This document shows positions 1 through 8,450 of a stretch of 64,000 nt of DNA, piece after piece. The stretch is taken from contig NZ_BMRC01000020.1 in NCBI RefSeq assembly GCF_014648435.1, positions 66,425 to 130,424 on the forward strand. The letters are read 5' to 3'. Under the pieces are notes generated by a model. That model ran no database searches. It was not told the origin of the DNA and saw only the letters and a program-made list of their open reading frames with translations. The translations under genes were made by a program, and so were the position numbers. How positions within the stretch are numbered: the stretch's first letter is position 1; the number at the start of each line of letters is the position of its first letter. The stretch is from Nonomuraea spiralis (GTDB taxonomy: Bacteria > Actinomycetota > Actinomycetes > Streptosporangiales > Streptosporangiaceae).

Positions 1-441
1 CAGCTTGCGTGTGCGCGCCAGCAGGACGCCCTCCGGGCTGACGCAGATGGCCGTGTTGTAGCCGAGTCCGGCGTCGGCCGGCCGTTCGTACAGCGAGGCG
101 TGCACGGCGATGCCCAGCTCGGCGGCCAGCTCCGTGGCCAGCTCCGTCGTCGGGCCGCCCGGCAGGTCCTCCATGAAGCGCTCGGAGTCGCGGGCCAGGT
201 CCTTGTCGGCCGCGAAGTAGGGGCTGCGGGTCAGCTCCGGCAGGCACACCACCTCGGCGCCCTGCTCGGCGGCGAGCCGTACCCCCGAGCGCAGCGCGGC
301 GTCGTGGGCGCGCGCGTCGGCCAGCCAGCGCATCTGGACCAGGCCCACCCTCAGCAGCCGGCCCGGTCCGGGCACGGGCCTGGCCGGCGAGCCGAGGGGG
401 GAGCCGAAGCTGGTGAGCAGGTCGTACCCGTGCCGGTTCAT
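1..441 (-). CDS. aguB: Carbon-nitrogen hydrolase, probable N-carbamoylputrescine amidase (5' part only)
   Basis: Only the first 147 codons are inside the window; the gene runs off the left edge. After a proline-rich leader of about 30 residues the protein reads LLRVGLVQMRW, the usual nitrilase-fold first strand, then VVCLPELTRSPYF, which carries the catalytic Glu. The catalytic Lys is the next-to-last visible residue (ARTRKL). The catalytic Cys lies outside. The ATG overlaps the aguA stop as ATGA, so translation is coupled. In this family, with agmatine deiminase as operon partner, the enzyme hydrolyses N-carbamoylputrescine to putrescine, CO2 and ammonia in the cytoplasm. The family call is sure; the substrate rests on context. 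Confidence 0.85.
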   Translation of the reverse strand, partial: MNRHGYDLLTSFGSPLGSPARPVPGPGRLLRVGLVQMRWLADARAHDAALRSGVRLAAEQGAEVVCLPELTRSPYFAADKDLARDSERFMEDLPGGPTTELATELAAELGIAVHASLYERPADAGLGYNTAICVSPEGVLLARTRKL

Positions 442-1454
442 GCGGCACCGCCGTTCGCCACGGCGGGGATCTGCTGGGTGATGCAGTGGACGCCGCCGCC
501 ACCGGCGGCGATCGTCGCCGCGGGCACGCCGACGACCTTGCGGTCGGGGAAGGCGCCGGCGATGACGGCCAGCGCCTCCTCGTCGCCGGGAAGACCGGCG
601 ACCGGGACGACCACGCCGCCATTGGCCAGGTAGAAGTTGAGGTAGCAGACCTCGACCAGCTCTCCCGCGACCTCGGTGAAGGCTGTCTGCGGCAGCTCGA
701 TCACGCGCAGGGTCCGGCCGCGCGCGTCTCTTGAGCGCTCCAGCACGGCCCTGTTCTCCCGCATCCGGGCGTGGTCGGGGTGGGCGGGATCGGCGGGCAG
801 GCTCAGCAGCACCGTGCCCGGAGCGGTGAAGACGGCCACACCGTCGACGTGGCCGTCCGTCTCCAGGTCCTCGGCCCCGCCCCAGGGCAGCCAGATGACC
901 TTGGTGACGCCCAGCCGGTCCATCAGTTCCCGTTCGATCTCCTCACGGGACAGGCCGGGGTTGCGGTTGGGGTTGAGCAGGCACTGCTCGGTGGTGATGA
1001 GGGTGCCCTCGCCGTCCACCGTCACCGCGCCGCCCTCGAGAATCATCGGCGACCCGATCCGCTGGACGCCGAGGCGTTCCAGCAGCACCGCGCTGATCGC
1101 GCTGTCGCTGTCCCACGGGGTGTGCTTGCCGCCCCAGGCGTTGAAGCGGAAATCCACTCCGGCCCGCGAACCGTCCGGTCCCAGCACGAAGATCGGGCCG
1201 GAGTCGCGCAGCCAGGAGTCGTCGATCGGCGCCTCCACGACCGTGACCCCGAGGCCGCAGCACCGCTCCGCGGTGCCGCCCTGGCCGGGTGCGGCGACCA
1301 TCGTCACCGGCTCGAACTCCGCGATCGCGCGGGCCACCGCCGCGTACTCGGCCCGCGCCGCCTCCAGCCCGCCGCGCCACAGCTCCTCCCGGGTCGGCCA
1401 GGCCATCAGGCAGCCGTCGTGCTCGGCCCACTCGGCCGGCATACGCATTGACAC
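438..1454 (-). CDS. aguA: Agmatine deiminase (cytosolic)
   Basis: A 338-aa protein of the agmatine deiminase/peptidyl-arginine deiminase fold, close to full family length (about 340-370 aa). The expected motifs are present: AEWAEHDG near the N-terminus, DSWLRDSGP (substrate Asp), ETDGHVDG (catalytic His) and GGGGVHCITQQIP with the nucleophilic Cys at about residue 324. It converts agmatine to N-carbamoylputrescine and ammonia; the coupled nitrilase downstream would finish the route to putrescine. The GTG start at 1454 has AGGAGG five bases upstream. A perfect palindrome lies 35 bp upstream, between this gene and the divergent TetR gene, and probably represses both. Confidence 0.92.
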   Translation of the reverse strand: MSMRMPAEWAEHDGCLMAWPTREELWRGGLEAARAEYAAVARAIAEFEPVTMVAAPGQGGTAERCCGLGVTVVEAPIDDSWLRDSGPIFVLGPDGSRAGVDFRFNAWGGKHTPWDSDSAISAVLLERLGVQRIGSPMILEGGAVTVDGEGTLITTEQCLLNPNRNPGLSREEIERELMDRLGVTKVIWLPWGGAEDLETDGHVDGVAVFTAPGTVLLSLPADPAHPDHARMRENRAVLERSRDARGRTLRVIELPQTAFTEVAGELVEVCYLNFYLANGGVVVPVAGLPGDEEALAVIAGAFPDRKVVGVPAATIAAGGGGVHCITQQIPAVANGGAA

Positions 1455-1477
1455 GAAATCCTCCTGTCGACGGTCCC

Positions 1478-1510
1478 GCTATAGTGCTCTTGACTGAAAT
1501 TTCAGTCAAG
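1478..1510. promoter_or_regulatory. Shared operator (perfect 22-bp palindrome, 1489-1510) and aguA promoter
   Basis: Positions 1489-1510 form a perfect inverted repeat with core GACTGAAATTTCAGTC. It is centred between the aguA start (1454) and the TetR start (1545), about 35 bp from each. A minus-strand TATAGC (1483-1478) between the palindrome and aguA could be the -10 box, placing the operator over the -35 region, a usual repressor arrangement. The same core recurs twice upstream of the permease gene. Confidence 0.8.
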
Positions 1511-1544
1511 ACCTGTTGTCGTGATCAAGGTAACGTGGAGTGCC

Positions 1545-2120
1545 ATGTCGGATCGTCAGCAACTGATCCTCGAAGCGGCCCTGCGGGTCATCGCCCGCGA
1601 CGGCGTGCGCGGCCTACGAGTCGAGAAGCTCGCCGCCGAGGCCAAGGTGTCGACCTCGCTGATCTACTACCACTTCGAGAACCGGGCCGGCCTGATGCGG
1701 CGCACCCTGGAGTTCGTCAGCGAGCACGCCGGCCGCTACACCAGCCAGGCGCTGGAGCAGGGCGAGGACGCGCGCAAACAGATCGAGTTGCTGCTGTCAC
1801 TGGAGTTGCAGGACACTCCGGCGGTGCGGCAGAACAGCGCCGCCTGGGGCGAGCTGCGGGCCAGCGCCACCTTCGACCCCGACCTGCGCGAGCCGCTGCA
1901 GGCGGCGACCCGTGAATGGGTCGCCGACCTGGTCGCGCTGATCTCCGAAGCGCGCGCCGCCGGTCTGGTGTCGGCCGAGGTGGAGCCTACGGATTCCGCC
2001 GAACGGCTCACCGCGCTGGTCGAGGGGCTGAGCGAGCGGTGGCTGAGTGGCACCATGACGCTGGAGCGGGCGCAGCGGCTGCTCTCAGGGGCGATCGAGG
2101 TCGAGTTCGACCGCCCTTGA
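1545..2120 (+). CDS. TetR-family repressor of the agmatine regulon
   Basis: A 191-aa TetR-type regulator. The N-terminal HTH is clear: ILEAALRVIARDGVRGLRV, then KLAAEAKVSTSLIYYHFENR, with the C-terminal part as ligand/dimer domain. The ATG at 1545 is preferred over an upstream in-frame GTG (1521) because MSDRQQLILEAAL is the usual family beginning and a GTGGAG sequence lies just upstream. It is divergent from aguA and shares its palindromic operator. The same motif before the permease-deiminase operon suggests it controls both units; agmatine or a product is the likely inducer, which is inference. Confidence 0.88.
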   Translation: MSDRQQLILEAALRVIARDGVRGLRVEKLAAEAKVSTSLIYYHFENRAGLMRRTLEFVSEHAGRYTSQALEQGEDARKQIELLLSLELQDTPAVRQNSAAWGELRASATFDPDLREPLQAATREWVADLVALISEARAAGLVSAEVEPTDSAERLTALVEGLSERWLSGTMTLERAQRLLSGAIEVEFDRP

Positions 2121-2130
2121 GGCCCGGTCG

Positions 2131-3297
2131 TCAGGGTTGCGGCTCCTGCATGGTGACGCAGTGCGCGCCGCCGCCGCCGTTGCCGTACAGGTTGTCGAGG
2201 TTGAGTTGCACCACCGGCCGGCCGAAGGCGTTCGCGATCGCGGTCTTGGCCGCCGCGTCCTTGGCGGTGTCGCCGAACTGCACCGTGATGACGGCCTGGT
2301 TGGTCACGGTCCAGTTCATGTAGGAGCTGAGGAAGTCCCCGCGCTGCCCGGAGGGGATGCGCGGCAGCGTGTCGGGGCCCTCGATGGTCAGCACCTGGAG
2401 CCGGCGCCCGCGCGCGTCCGTCGCGTTGGCGAGGGTGTCGCGGATGGCCTGTGCGTTACGGGTCCAGACGTCCGGGCGTACGGCTCCGGCCAGCTGCACC
2501 ATCACCACCCCGGGCCCGATGTAGCGGGCGGTGCCGTCGATGTGGCCATCGGTGACGTCCTGTCCGGTGACGCCCGGCACCCAGATCAGTTTGCTCGCGC
2601 CGAACCTGGACAGCAGCTCGGCCTCGATCTGGGCGCGCGTCTTGCCTGGGTTGCGGTTGGAGTTGATCCAGCAGCTCTCGGTGGCGATCAGCGTGCCGTC
2701 GCCGTCGTATTCGATGCCGCCGCCCTCGCCGACCACGGCCGCCCTGGCGAACGGCAGGCCGAGGGAGGCGGCCAGATTCCTGGCGAGCGTGCGGTCGTTG
2801 TCGTAGGCGGAGGCGGGGATGCCGTAGAACCTGGTGGCGTTCTCGCCCCAGGCGTTGAAGTTCAGCCCGAACGCGTCACGGTTGCCGGCGCCGTCAACCC
2901 GGAACAGCGGACCGGCGTCGCGTATCCAGCAGTCGGAGACCGGGACCGAGCTGATGACGGTGACGGTGGATCCGCACATCGTGCGCGCCTTGGCGGCGTT
3001 GGCGGAGCCGTTGGCGCACATGGTCACCGGCTCGTACCTGGCGACCTCCTTGGCCAGCTTGGCGATGTCGGCCTGGATCTTCGAGAGCAGGTTGCCCCAG
3101 ATCGTGCTGCTGTGCGGCCAGGACATCCAGGTCCGCTTGTGCGCCGCCTCCTCGCCGGGCACGCGCCACGCGGCCTGGGCGGCCGCCTGGGCCGGCGCCG
3201 CGTCCCCGAGCACGCGCGCCGCGGTCAGAGCGGCGGCCGCCAGCCCGGTCCGGGCCAGCATCGCTCTGCGACTCAGGCCGTCGGCTTGCTGGTTCAT
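2131..3297 (-). CDS. Tat-exported agmatine deiminase-family protein
   Basis: A 388-aa deiminase paralogous to the aguA product but with an export leader: the N-terminus has a twin-arginine motif (LSRRAMLARTG), an alanine-rich hydrophobic stretch and an APAQAAA cleavage-type site at about residue 35. Catalytic elements are kept: SDCWIRDAGP, VTDGHIDG and GGGGAHCVTMQEP with Cys at about 380. It should act outside the membrane on agmatine or a related guanidino compound. The ATG at 3297 overlaps the stop of the permease gene (ATGA), so the two are translated together. Family sure; location and exact substrate inferred. Confidence 0.88.
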   Translation of the reverse strand: MNQQADGLSRRAMLARTGLAAAALTAARVLGDAAPAQAAAQAAWRVPGEEAAHKRTWMSWPHSSTIWGNLLSKIQADIAKLAKEVARYEPVTMCANGSANAAKARTMCGSTVTVISSVPVSDCWIRDAGPLFRVDGAGNRDAFGLNFNAWGENATRFYGIPASAYDNDRTLARNLAASLGLPFARAAVVGEGGGIEYDGDGTLIATESCWINSNRNPGKTRAQIEAELLSRFGASKLIWVPGVTGQDVTDGHIDGTARYIGPGVVMVQLAGAVRPDVWTRNAQAIRDTLANATDARGRRLQVLTIEGPDTLPRIPSGQRGDFLSSYMNWTVTNQAVITVQFGDTAKDAAAKTAIANAFGRPVVQLNLDNLYGNGGGGAHCVTMQEPQP

Positions 3298-4772
3298 GGT
3301 CGTACTTCCTTCCTGTGGGGGGTGAGAAGGCCCTCCTCCTGCGCCATGCGGCGCTCGGCCGCCAGGTCCAGGCCTCGGGCGAAGATCAGATAGAGGCCGC
3401 CGGCCACGGGCAGTCCGACCAGCAGCGAGCAGTCGACGCCGCCAAGGGCCGCGGCGACCGGGCCGACGTACAGGCCGGTGATCACCATGAAGGGCGTCAT
3501 CGCCGCCAGCCCGATCAGGTACGCCAGGTTCCCGCGCCACCCCCATCGGCCGTAGATGCCGCGGGCGTTGAAGATCTCCCTGACGACGTACTGGCCGCGG
3601 CGGACGAAGAAGTAGTCCACGAGGTTGATCGCGGTCCACGGGATGAACAGGTACGTCAGGATGACCACGACGTTGGCGTAGAACCAGTTGAACTGCTCCA
3701 CGCCCACGACGTTGGCGATCGAACCCACCGCGACCAGCATGACGGCGATGGTCACGGCCCGGATCGCCCGGGTGGGCCGCACCGGATGGAAGGAGTCGAC
3801 GATGGAGATCATCGTGAGGCTCCCGCCGTACTGGTTGATCGCCATGATCGACAGCAGTCCGACCAGCAGGGCGGCGATGGCGACGGCCCCGAGTCCCGGA
3901 ACCAGGCGGTCGGCCGCGATCTTCAGTGCGGCCACCGGCGTGGCACCGGCCGGCGCCGCCGCCGACACCACCGCGCCCAGGACGAAGACCCAGATCCCGG
4001 AGAACGCGCTGGGCAGATAGGTCCACCAGAACGTGCTGCGGACCGGGATGTCGGGGCGCAGATAGCGCGAGTAGTCCGACACGTAGGGCGCCCAGCCCAA
4101 CTGGAAGCCGGCGACGAAGACGAACACGAGCATGAAGGTGGTCAGGTCGAACGGCCCTGGCGTCCAGACTCCGGCGGGAAGCCCCCCACCGAACAGCGCC
4201 GCTCCGCTGACGAGCGCCATGATGACGACGAAGGGCCATGTCAGCCACCGGTTGACGGCGTGGATCCAGCGGTAGCCGTACAGCGCGAGCACGGTGGCGA
4301 TCGCGGCCGACAGTCCGTATCCCAGGCCGTTCGGAACCGAGAACAGGGTGTTCATCGCATCCCCCGACAGCAACGCGTCGGAGGTGTTGTAGCCGACGTA
4401 GTTCACCAGCGCGAACACCCACACCGTCACCGCCGCCCCGACATATCCGAACTGCGGACGGGACTGGACCAGCTGCGGCAGCCCCAGCTGCGGGCCCTGC
4501 GCCGAGTGGAACGCCATGAAGAACGTGCCGAACAGGGAGCCGAGCACGGTCGCCACCACCGTCCACAGCAGCGTCGCGCCCATGGACAGCGTGACCACGC
4601 CCGTCGCGAACCCGGTGAGGTTGAGGCTGCCGACGAACCAGATGGCGCCCAGGCTGGAGACCTTGCCGTGCCGCTCCGCCAGCGGAACCCAGTCAATGGA
4701 GTGTCGTTCGACGCCCAGGCTCCTCTCGCCGGTCGGTGACGATGTCTGCGTGTCCTGCTCCGCCTCGGTCAT
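3294..4772 (-). CDS. NCS1-family permease
   Basis: A 492-aa membrane protein with about 12 hydrophobic segments and the hallmarks of cytosine/purine/allantoin permeases: the N-terminal SLGAIWFVGSLNLTGFATGV segment, and VSDYSRYLRPD near the middle. The ATG at 4772 follows AGGAAGG. It is first in a two-gene unit with the exported deiminase. A sensible reading is uptake of the extracellular deimination product (N-carbamoylputrescine) or of agmatine, feeding the cytosolic amidase; NCS1 proteins more often carry nucleobases and hydantoins, so the substrate is inferred. Two operator copies lie 63-113 bp upstream. Confidence 0.87.
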   Translation of the reverse strand: MTEAEQDTQTSSPTGERSLGVERHSIDWVPLAERHGKVSSLGAIWFVGSLNLTGFATGVVTLSMGATLLWTVVATVLGSLFGTFFMAFHSAQGPQLGLPQLVQSRPQFGYVGAAVTVWVFALVNYVGYNTSDALLSGDAMNTLFSVPNGLGYGLSAAIATVLALYGYRWIHAVNRWLTWPFVVIMALVSGAALFGGGLPAGVWTPGPFDLTTFMLVFVFVAGFQLGWAPYVSDYSRYLRPDIPVRSTFWWTYLPSAFSGIWVFVLGAVVSAAAPAGATPVAALKIAADRLVPGLGAVAIAALLVGLLSIMAINQYGGSLTMISIVDSFHPVRPTRAIRAVTIAVMLVAVGSIANVVGVEQFNWFYANVVVILTYLFIPWTAINLVDYFFVRRGQYVVREIFNARGIYGRWGWRGNLAYLIGLAAMTPFMVITGLYVGPVAAALGGVDCSLLVGLPVAGGLYLIFARGLDLAAERRMAQEEGLLTPHRKEVRP

Positions 4773-4834
4773 GACACGGCCTTCCTGCGACGAGCCCGCA
4801 CGTAGCGGGAGTCTTCCCGACCACGCACGAATCC

Positions 4835-4885
4835 TGACTGAAAATTCAGTCCATATCAATGGCATTCTGACTAAAAATTCAGTCA
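4835..4885. promoter_or_regulatory. Tandem TetR-type operators upstream of the permease operon
   Basis: Two near-palindromes, GACTGAAAATTCAGTC (4836-4851) and GACTAAAAATTCAGTC (4869-4884), match the core at 1492-1507. Their centres are 33 bp apart, about three helical turns, which would put two repressor dimers on the same DNA face. This local stretch is also AT-rich compared with the surroundings, as expected for a promoter. Confidence 0.8.
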
Positions 4886-5442
4886 CTCGTCTCCGGCTGG
4901 ATGCTCGGCAGCCCGGCTCGACGTCGAACTGGTCGTGGCGGTGCCGACAAGGCGACCGGCGGCGGCCGGCGGCCGGGGGCGGGGGCGAGTGCGCGGGCGG
5001 CAAGGGCGGGCCGCGGTCAGACGCCGGTCGTCGGCGCTTCCGGGGTTCCGCCGGAGGATCTCGCCCGCCTGGTCGGCCACAGCACCCCGCTGACATCGAC
5101 GTCGTGCCGGCGCCCGCCGCTACCGCGTCGTACGGTGGGGAAGCACACCTCGTCTATTTCCTGGAGGAAAAGGGAGGGGGCGGGCAGAGCGTCATCGACG
5201 CAGCGGGGGAGGCCGTTCATCCTGGCCCCAGAAGGCGGCGCCCTTCTGTGCCCGGGAAGCGGCCGCAGGGCGGTTCGCCGGGGATGCGTCCGTGACGGCC
5301 ACCAGATGCCCCGATGATCTCCGAGGCCGCACTGCCGATCGTCGGTGACAACGATCCGGACTTCTCCCGAAGGGCGATCCTGCGGCCTGACGGAGGACCC
5401 GTCCCGCCCCGGAGGAGGACGGCGCCGAGATCCGCCCGGAGG
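4886..5442. other. 557-bp gap without an intact gene
   Basis: No frame here has convincing coding character throughout. On the plus strand, around 5031-5110, a frame reads ASGVPPEDLARLVGHS, the form of the C-terminal tyrosine-recombinase region that carries the catalytic His (LVGHS). The catalytic Tyr region that should follow is not found in any frame, so this is listed separately as a relic. The rest shows nothing I recognise. Confidence 0.5.
5025..5110 (+). pseudogene. Tyrosine recombinase (integrase) C-terminal relic
   Basis: About 25 codons read VGASGVPPEDLARLVGHSTP. This resembles the actinobacterial phage/plasmid integrase segment of the type SDAGVPIEEIARLVGHSS, including the conserved GHS. 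Neither the upstream catalytic Arg box nor the downstream Tyr is present, so it cannot be functional. It hints that an integrated element once ended near here. The match is short and could be chance. Confidence 0.4.
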
Positions 5443-6975
5443 TCAGGCGGCGGGGCAGGAGGTTCCCTTGGCGGGGACCTTGCCGGTCACCACGTAGTCC
5501 TCGACGACGGCGGCGATGCAGGGGCCGCCGGCCGGGTAGGCGGCGTGCAGATCGCCTCCGTAGGTGACCAGCACGCCGTTGGTGAGCTGCCTGGTCAGGC
5601 TCGCCGCCTCTTTGGTCGGCGCGGCCGTGTCCTGCTCCGAGCTGATCACCACGATCGGGGCCGGGCCGGTGTGCCTGACCGTGCGGCCTTCGGGGTCGAC
5701 GGGCACCGGCCACTGCGCGCAGGTGGGGATCAGGAAGCCGGTCGTCGGGCTGAGCTGACCGAAGATCGGGGAGATGCGGGTCAGCTCGGCCTCGATCCGG
5801 GGCAGGTCCCGTACGGCGGGCCGTTCGCGGTCACGGCAGTAGACCGCGCTGTTGTACGGGGCCGAGCCGAAGACCCCGAGGGACGGGTAGGTGCCGTTCT
5901 GGCGTCCGGCGATCGCGTCGGCCAGCTTCAGCAGGGGGTCGCCATCACCCTTGATCGCCTGGGCGAGCCTGGCCTCCAGCTCCTGCCAGTACGGCTCTCC
6001 GCCGCTCACGGCCAGCAGCGCGGTGATCGCCAGGCTGGCGCCGAGAGGACGGTCGCCACCCTTGAGCGGCCGGCTCTTGAGCCGCTCGACCAGTCCCTCT
6101 ATGGCGCCGTTGACCGCCTTGGTGTCCTTGCCGAGGTCACAGCCCTTCTCGACGCACCAGGACAGGAACCTCTCGTAGAACAGCTGGGAAGCGCGGGTGA
6201 GCTGCCGCGCCACCTCGACCACCGACTGCCGGGGGTTCAGCCCGGCGTCCAGAACCATCCGGCCGACCCGCTGGGGATGCAACGTGGCGTAGACGCCGCC
6301 GAGGACGCTGCCGAGGGACATGCCGTAGTAGTTGAGCTTGTTCTCGCCCAGCGCCGCGCGCAACCGGTCCATGTCCCTGGCCGTGTCGCCCATGCCCGCG
6401 TGCGGCAACATCCCGCCGCTCCCCTTCTCGCAGGCACGGACGAAGTCGACCGTCGCTTGCAGGAACGCCTTGCGGTCGGCCGGGTTCCCGACGCCCGGGT
6501 TGACGGCGAACAGCCGGTCGGCCACGGCGCCCGAGCCGCAGGCCGGCGGGGAAGTGCCGCCCGAGCCGCGCGGGTCGAAGCTCACCAGGTCGTAGCGTTC
6601 GCGCAGGGCCGCGTACTTCTGGTGGCTCGCCGCCAGGTTGATGACGCCGTTGCCGCCGCCGCCGAAGTTCATCACCAGCGAGCCGATCCGGGTGCCGGTG
6701 GCCTTCGCCCTGATCACCGCGACGTCGATGCTCCCGGCTCCCGGGTTGCCGTAGTCGAGCGGCACGGTCAACCTGCCGCAGTCCAGGCCCGCGGTGGGCA
6801 CCGGCAGTCCGGTGCACGGCCCCCAGGAGATCGCGCGCGATTCGTCGAGCGGCGGGGCCCCGGCGACAGCGATGGCGTTGGCGGGGGTGAAGCCGGAGCT
6901 CGTGACCAGGGCCATGGTGAGGGCCGCTCCGGTGAGCACGCGGGGCAGGGAGCGAGGTGAAGATCTTCGCGTCAT
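5443..6975 (-). CDS. Secreted alpha/beta hydrolase, tripeptidyl aminopeptidase (TAP)-like
   Basis: A 510-aa protein with a signal peptide (RRSSPRSLPRVLTGAALTM, cleavage near ANA) followed by the usual start of the TAP/SlpD family, ISWGPCTGLP and CGRLTVPLDY. The oxyanion region is VMNFGGGGNGV. The nucleophile elbow is YYGMSLGS with Ser at about 220, the acid sits in ISSEQDTAAP and the His in GGDLHAAY near the C-terminus, where the TAP-like C-terminal domain is recognisable. It should remove N-terminal tripeptides from peptides outside the cell. The ATG at 6975 lacks a good Shine-Dalgarno; a TTG six codons upstream is the alternative. It appears monocistronic. Confidence 0.85.
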   Translation of the reverse strand: MTRRSSPRSLPRVLTGAALTMALVTSSGFTPANAIAVAGAPPLDESRAISWGPCTGLPVPTAGLDCGRLTVPLDYGNPGAGSIDVAVIRAKATGTRIGSLVMNFGGGGNGVINLAASHQKYAALRERYDLVSFDPRGSGGTSPPACGSGAVADRLFAVNPGVGNPADRKAFLQATVDFVRACEKGSGGMLPHAGMGDTARDMDRLRAALGENKLNYYGMSLGSVLGGVYATLHPQRVGRMVLDAGLNPRQSVVEVARQLTRASQLFYERFLSWCVEKGCDLGKDTKAVNGAIEGLVERLKSRPLKGGDRPLGASLAITALLAVSGGEPYWQELEARLAQAIKGDGDPLLKLADAIAGRQNGTYPSLGVFGSAPYNSAVYCRDRERPAVRDLPRIEAELTRISPIFGQLSPTTGFLIPTCAQWPVPVDPEGRTVRHTGPAPIVVISSEQDTAAPTKEAASLTRQLTNGVLVTYGGDLHAAYPAGGPCIAAVVEDYVVTGKVPAKGTSCPAA

Positions 6976-7106
6976 GCCGTCAACTATGAACAACGCTCAC
7001 ATGGCCTGCCTCCTGCTGAGGAGGGAGCCCGCTTCTCCGCCAACCGGCCGCCACTCCTCCTGCGACTGGCCGGCCGATCAGCCGCCGGTGCGGCGTCGGC
7101 GCGGGC

Positions 7107-7140
7107 CGAACTGACCGCCGAGACCATTTTGGTCAGTTCG
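7107..7140. promoter_or_regulatory. Inverted repeat upstream of the FAD oxidoreductase gene
   Basis: Ten-base arms CGAACTGACC (7107-7116) and GGTCAGTTCG (7131-7140) flank 14 bases, and a smaller nested dyad GACCATTTTGGTC lies at 7122-7134. The repeat is about 40 bp before the start codon, fitting a regulator-binding site, most simply for the TetR encoded at 8451. A role as an RNA hairpin cannot be excluded. Confidence 0.55.
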
Positions 7141-7181
7141 TTCGCTAGCATGTCCCCGGAAGCCGATGAAAGGAGTTCGCC

Positions 7182-8405
7182 ATGACCGACGTCGGCAGGA
7201 CGGCCGGCCGCGCGCTGGTGGCCGGGCTGGGGATCGCCGGCATCGCCACCGCGTTGCGGTTGCGTCAGATCGGCTGGGAGCCGGTGGTGGTGGAACGGGC
7301 GCCCGCCCGCCGCTCCGGCGGGTACTTCATCATGCTGTTCGGCGCCGGCATCGCCTCGGCCCGGCGGCTGGGCGTGCTGGAGGCCATCGGCGACCGCAGC
7401 GGCCCGCAAGTCACCAGCTACGAGGTGGACCGCGCGGGGCATCGACGTCCCGGCATGAACCCCTCCCTCATCCCCGGAGGCCCCCGCCCGCTGCTGCGCG
7501 GTGACGTGGAGCGTGGCCTGTTCACGGCGCTGCCGGACGACGTGGAGATCCGCTACTCCACCGTCCCGACCCGCATCACCCAGGACGACGCCGCGGCGGA
7601 GGTGACATTGCACGACACCGCCTCCGACACGACCGTGACCGAGCGGTTCGACCTGGTGGTCGGCACGGACGGCATGCGCTCGACGGTCCGCAGGCTCGTC
7701 TTCGGCCCGGACGAGGAGTACCTGCACCCGCTGAACTACATGGTCGGCGCCACCGTGCTGGACGGCCCGGTCGACGGCTTCGGCCTGCACGAGGGGCTGG
7801 TCCTGGCCGAGCCGGGCCGCTCGGTGTGGGCCTTCCCGTTCGCCGACCATGCCCCGAGCCTGCTGTTCTCCTACCGCACCGGCGACATCGACGCCGAGTT
7901 CCGCCGCCCGCCGATCGAGTCCGTCCGCGCCGCCTTCGGCCCCGAACCCACCGGCCCCCTGCTGGAGGGGCTGCTGAAGCGCTACGAGCAGGCACCCGAC
8001 GCGCTGTTCGACTCGGTGCAGCAGGTCAGGATGCCGCGCTGGCACCGCGGCCGGGTAGTCCTGATCGGCGACTCCGCCTGGTGCGTCACCCTGTACGCGG
8101 GCATGGGCGCCTCCAGCGGCATGGCCGGCGGCGAGCTGCTGGGCACCATGGTGCAACGCCATCCCGGTGACCTCCCCGGGGCGCTGCGGGCCTGGGAGGC
8201 GCGGATGAGGCCGTTCATCCACCTGCAGCAGGAGAGCGCCCTGCCCGGACGGCGCATCTTCACCCCGCATGATCGTAAGGAGCAGCTCCTGAGAGCTGGG
8301 ATGATGCGGCTGATGCGGATGCCGGGCGTCGGCAGGGTCATGGGCAGGAGAATGTTCAACAACAAGGACATGCGGGCCAAGAACCTCGACGTCGCAGCCC
8401 CCTGA
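7182..8405 (+). CDS. FAD-dependent oxidoreductase / aromatic-hydroxylase-type monooxygenase
   Basis: A 407-aa flavoprotein of the PHBH-fold monooxygenase superfamily. The N-terminal dinucleotide fold is ALVAGLGIAGIATALRLRQ, ending in VVVERAPARR; the DG-type motif is LVVGTDGMRSTVR at about residue 160, and the second FAD motif is VVLIGDSAWCVTLYAGMGAS at about 290. AAGGAG is seven bases before the ATG. It lies 45 bp upstream of a TetR gene in the same orientation, the common pair in which the repressor controls a flavin oxygenase acting on a hydrophobic compound such as a drug or polyketide. Substrate unknown. Confidence 0.85.
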   Translation: MTDVGRTAGRALVAGLGIAGIATALRLRQIGWEPVVVERAPARRSGGYFIMLFGAGIASARRLGVLEAIGDRSGPQVTSYEVDRAGHRRPGMNPSLIPGGPRPLLRGDVERGLFTALPDDVEIRYSTVPTRITQDDAAAEVTLHDTASDTTVTERFDLVVGTDGMRSTVRRLVFGPDEEYLHPLNYMVGATVLDGPVDGFGLHEGLVLAEPGRSVWAFPFADHAPSLLFSYRTGDIDAEFRRPPIESVRAAFGPEPTGPLLEGLLKRYEQAPDALFDSVQQVRMPRWHRGRVVLIGDSAWCVTLYAGMGASSGMAGGELLGTMVQRHPGDLPGALRAWEARMRPFIHLQQESALPGRRIFTPHDRKEQLLRAGMMRLMRMPGVGRVMGRRMFNNKDMRAKNLDVAAP

Positions 8406-8450
8406 TCCCGGACAGAACATCTCGACAGCACGACAACGGAGGACAGCGCA

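Noticed and set aside
2131..4566. An 811-codon open frame joining the deiminase to upstream DNA on the same strand.
   Set aside because: Only the part from 3297 has family likeness and a Tat signal. Upstream the frame is a shadow of the permease gene, whose own frame has clear membrane helices.
5314..6960. A 548-codon plus-strand frame opposite the TAP-like peptidase.
   Set aside because: Arg/Gly/Val-rich shadow sequence without motifs. The minus strand encodes a full hydrolase with signal peptide and catalytic residues.
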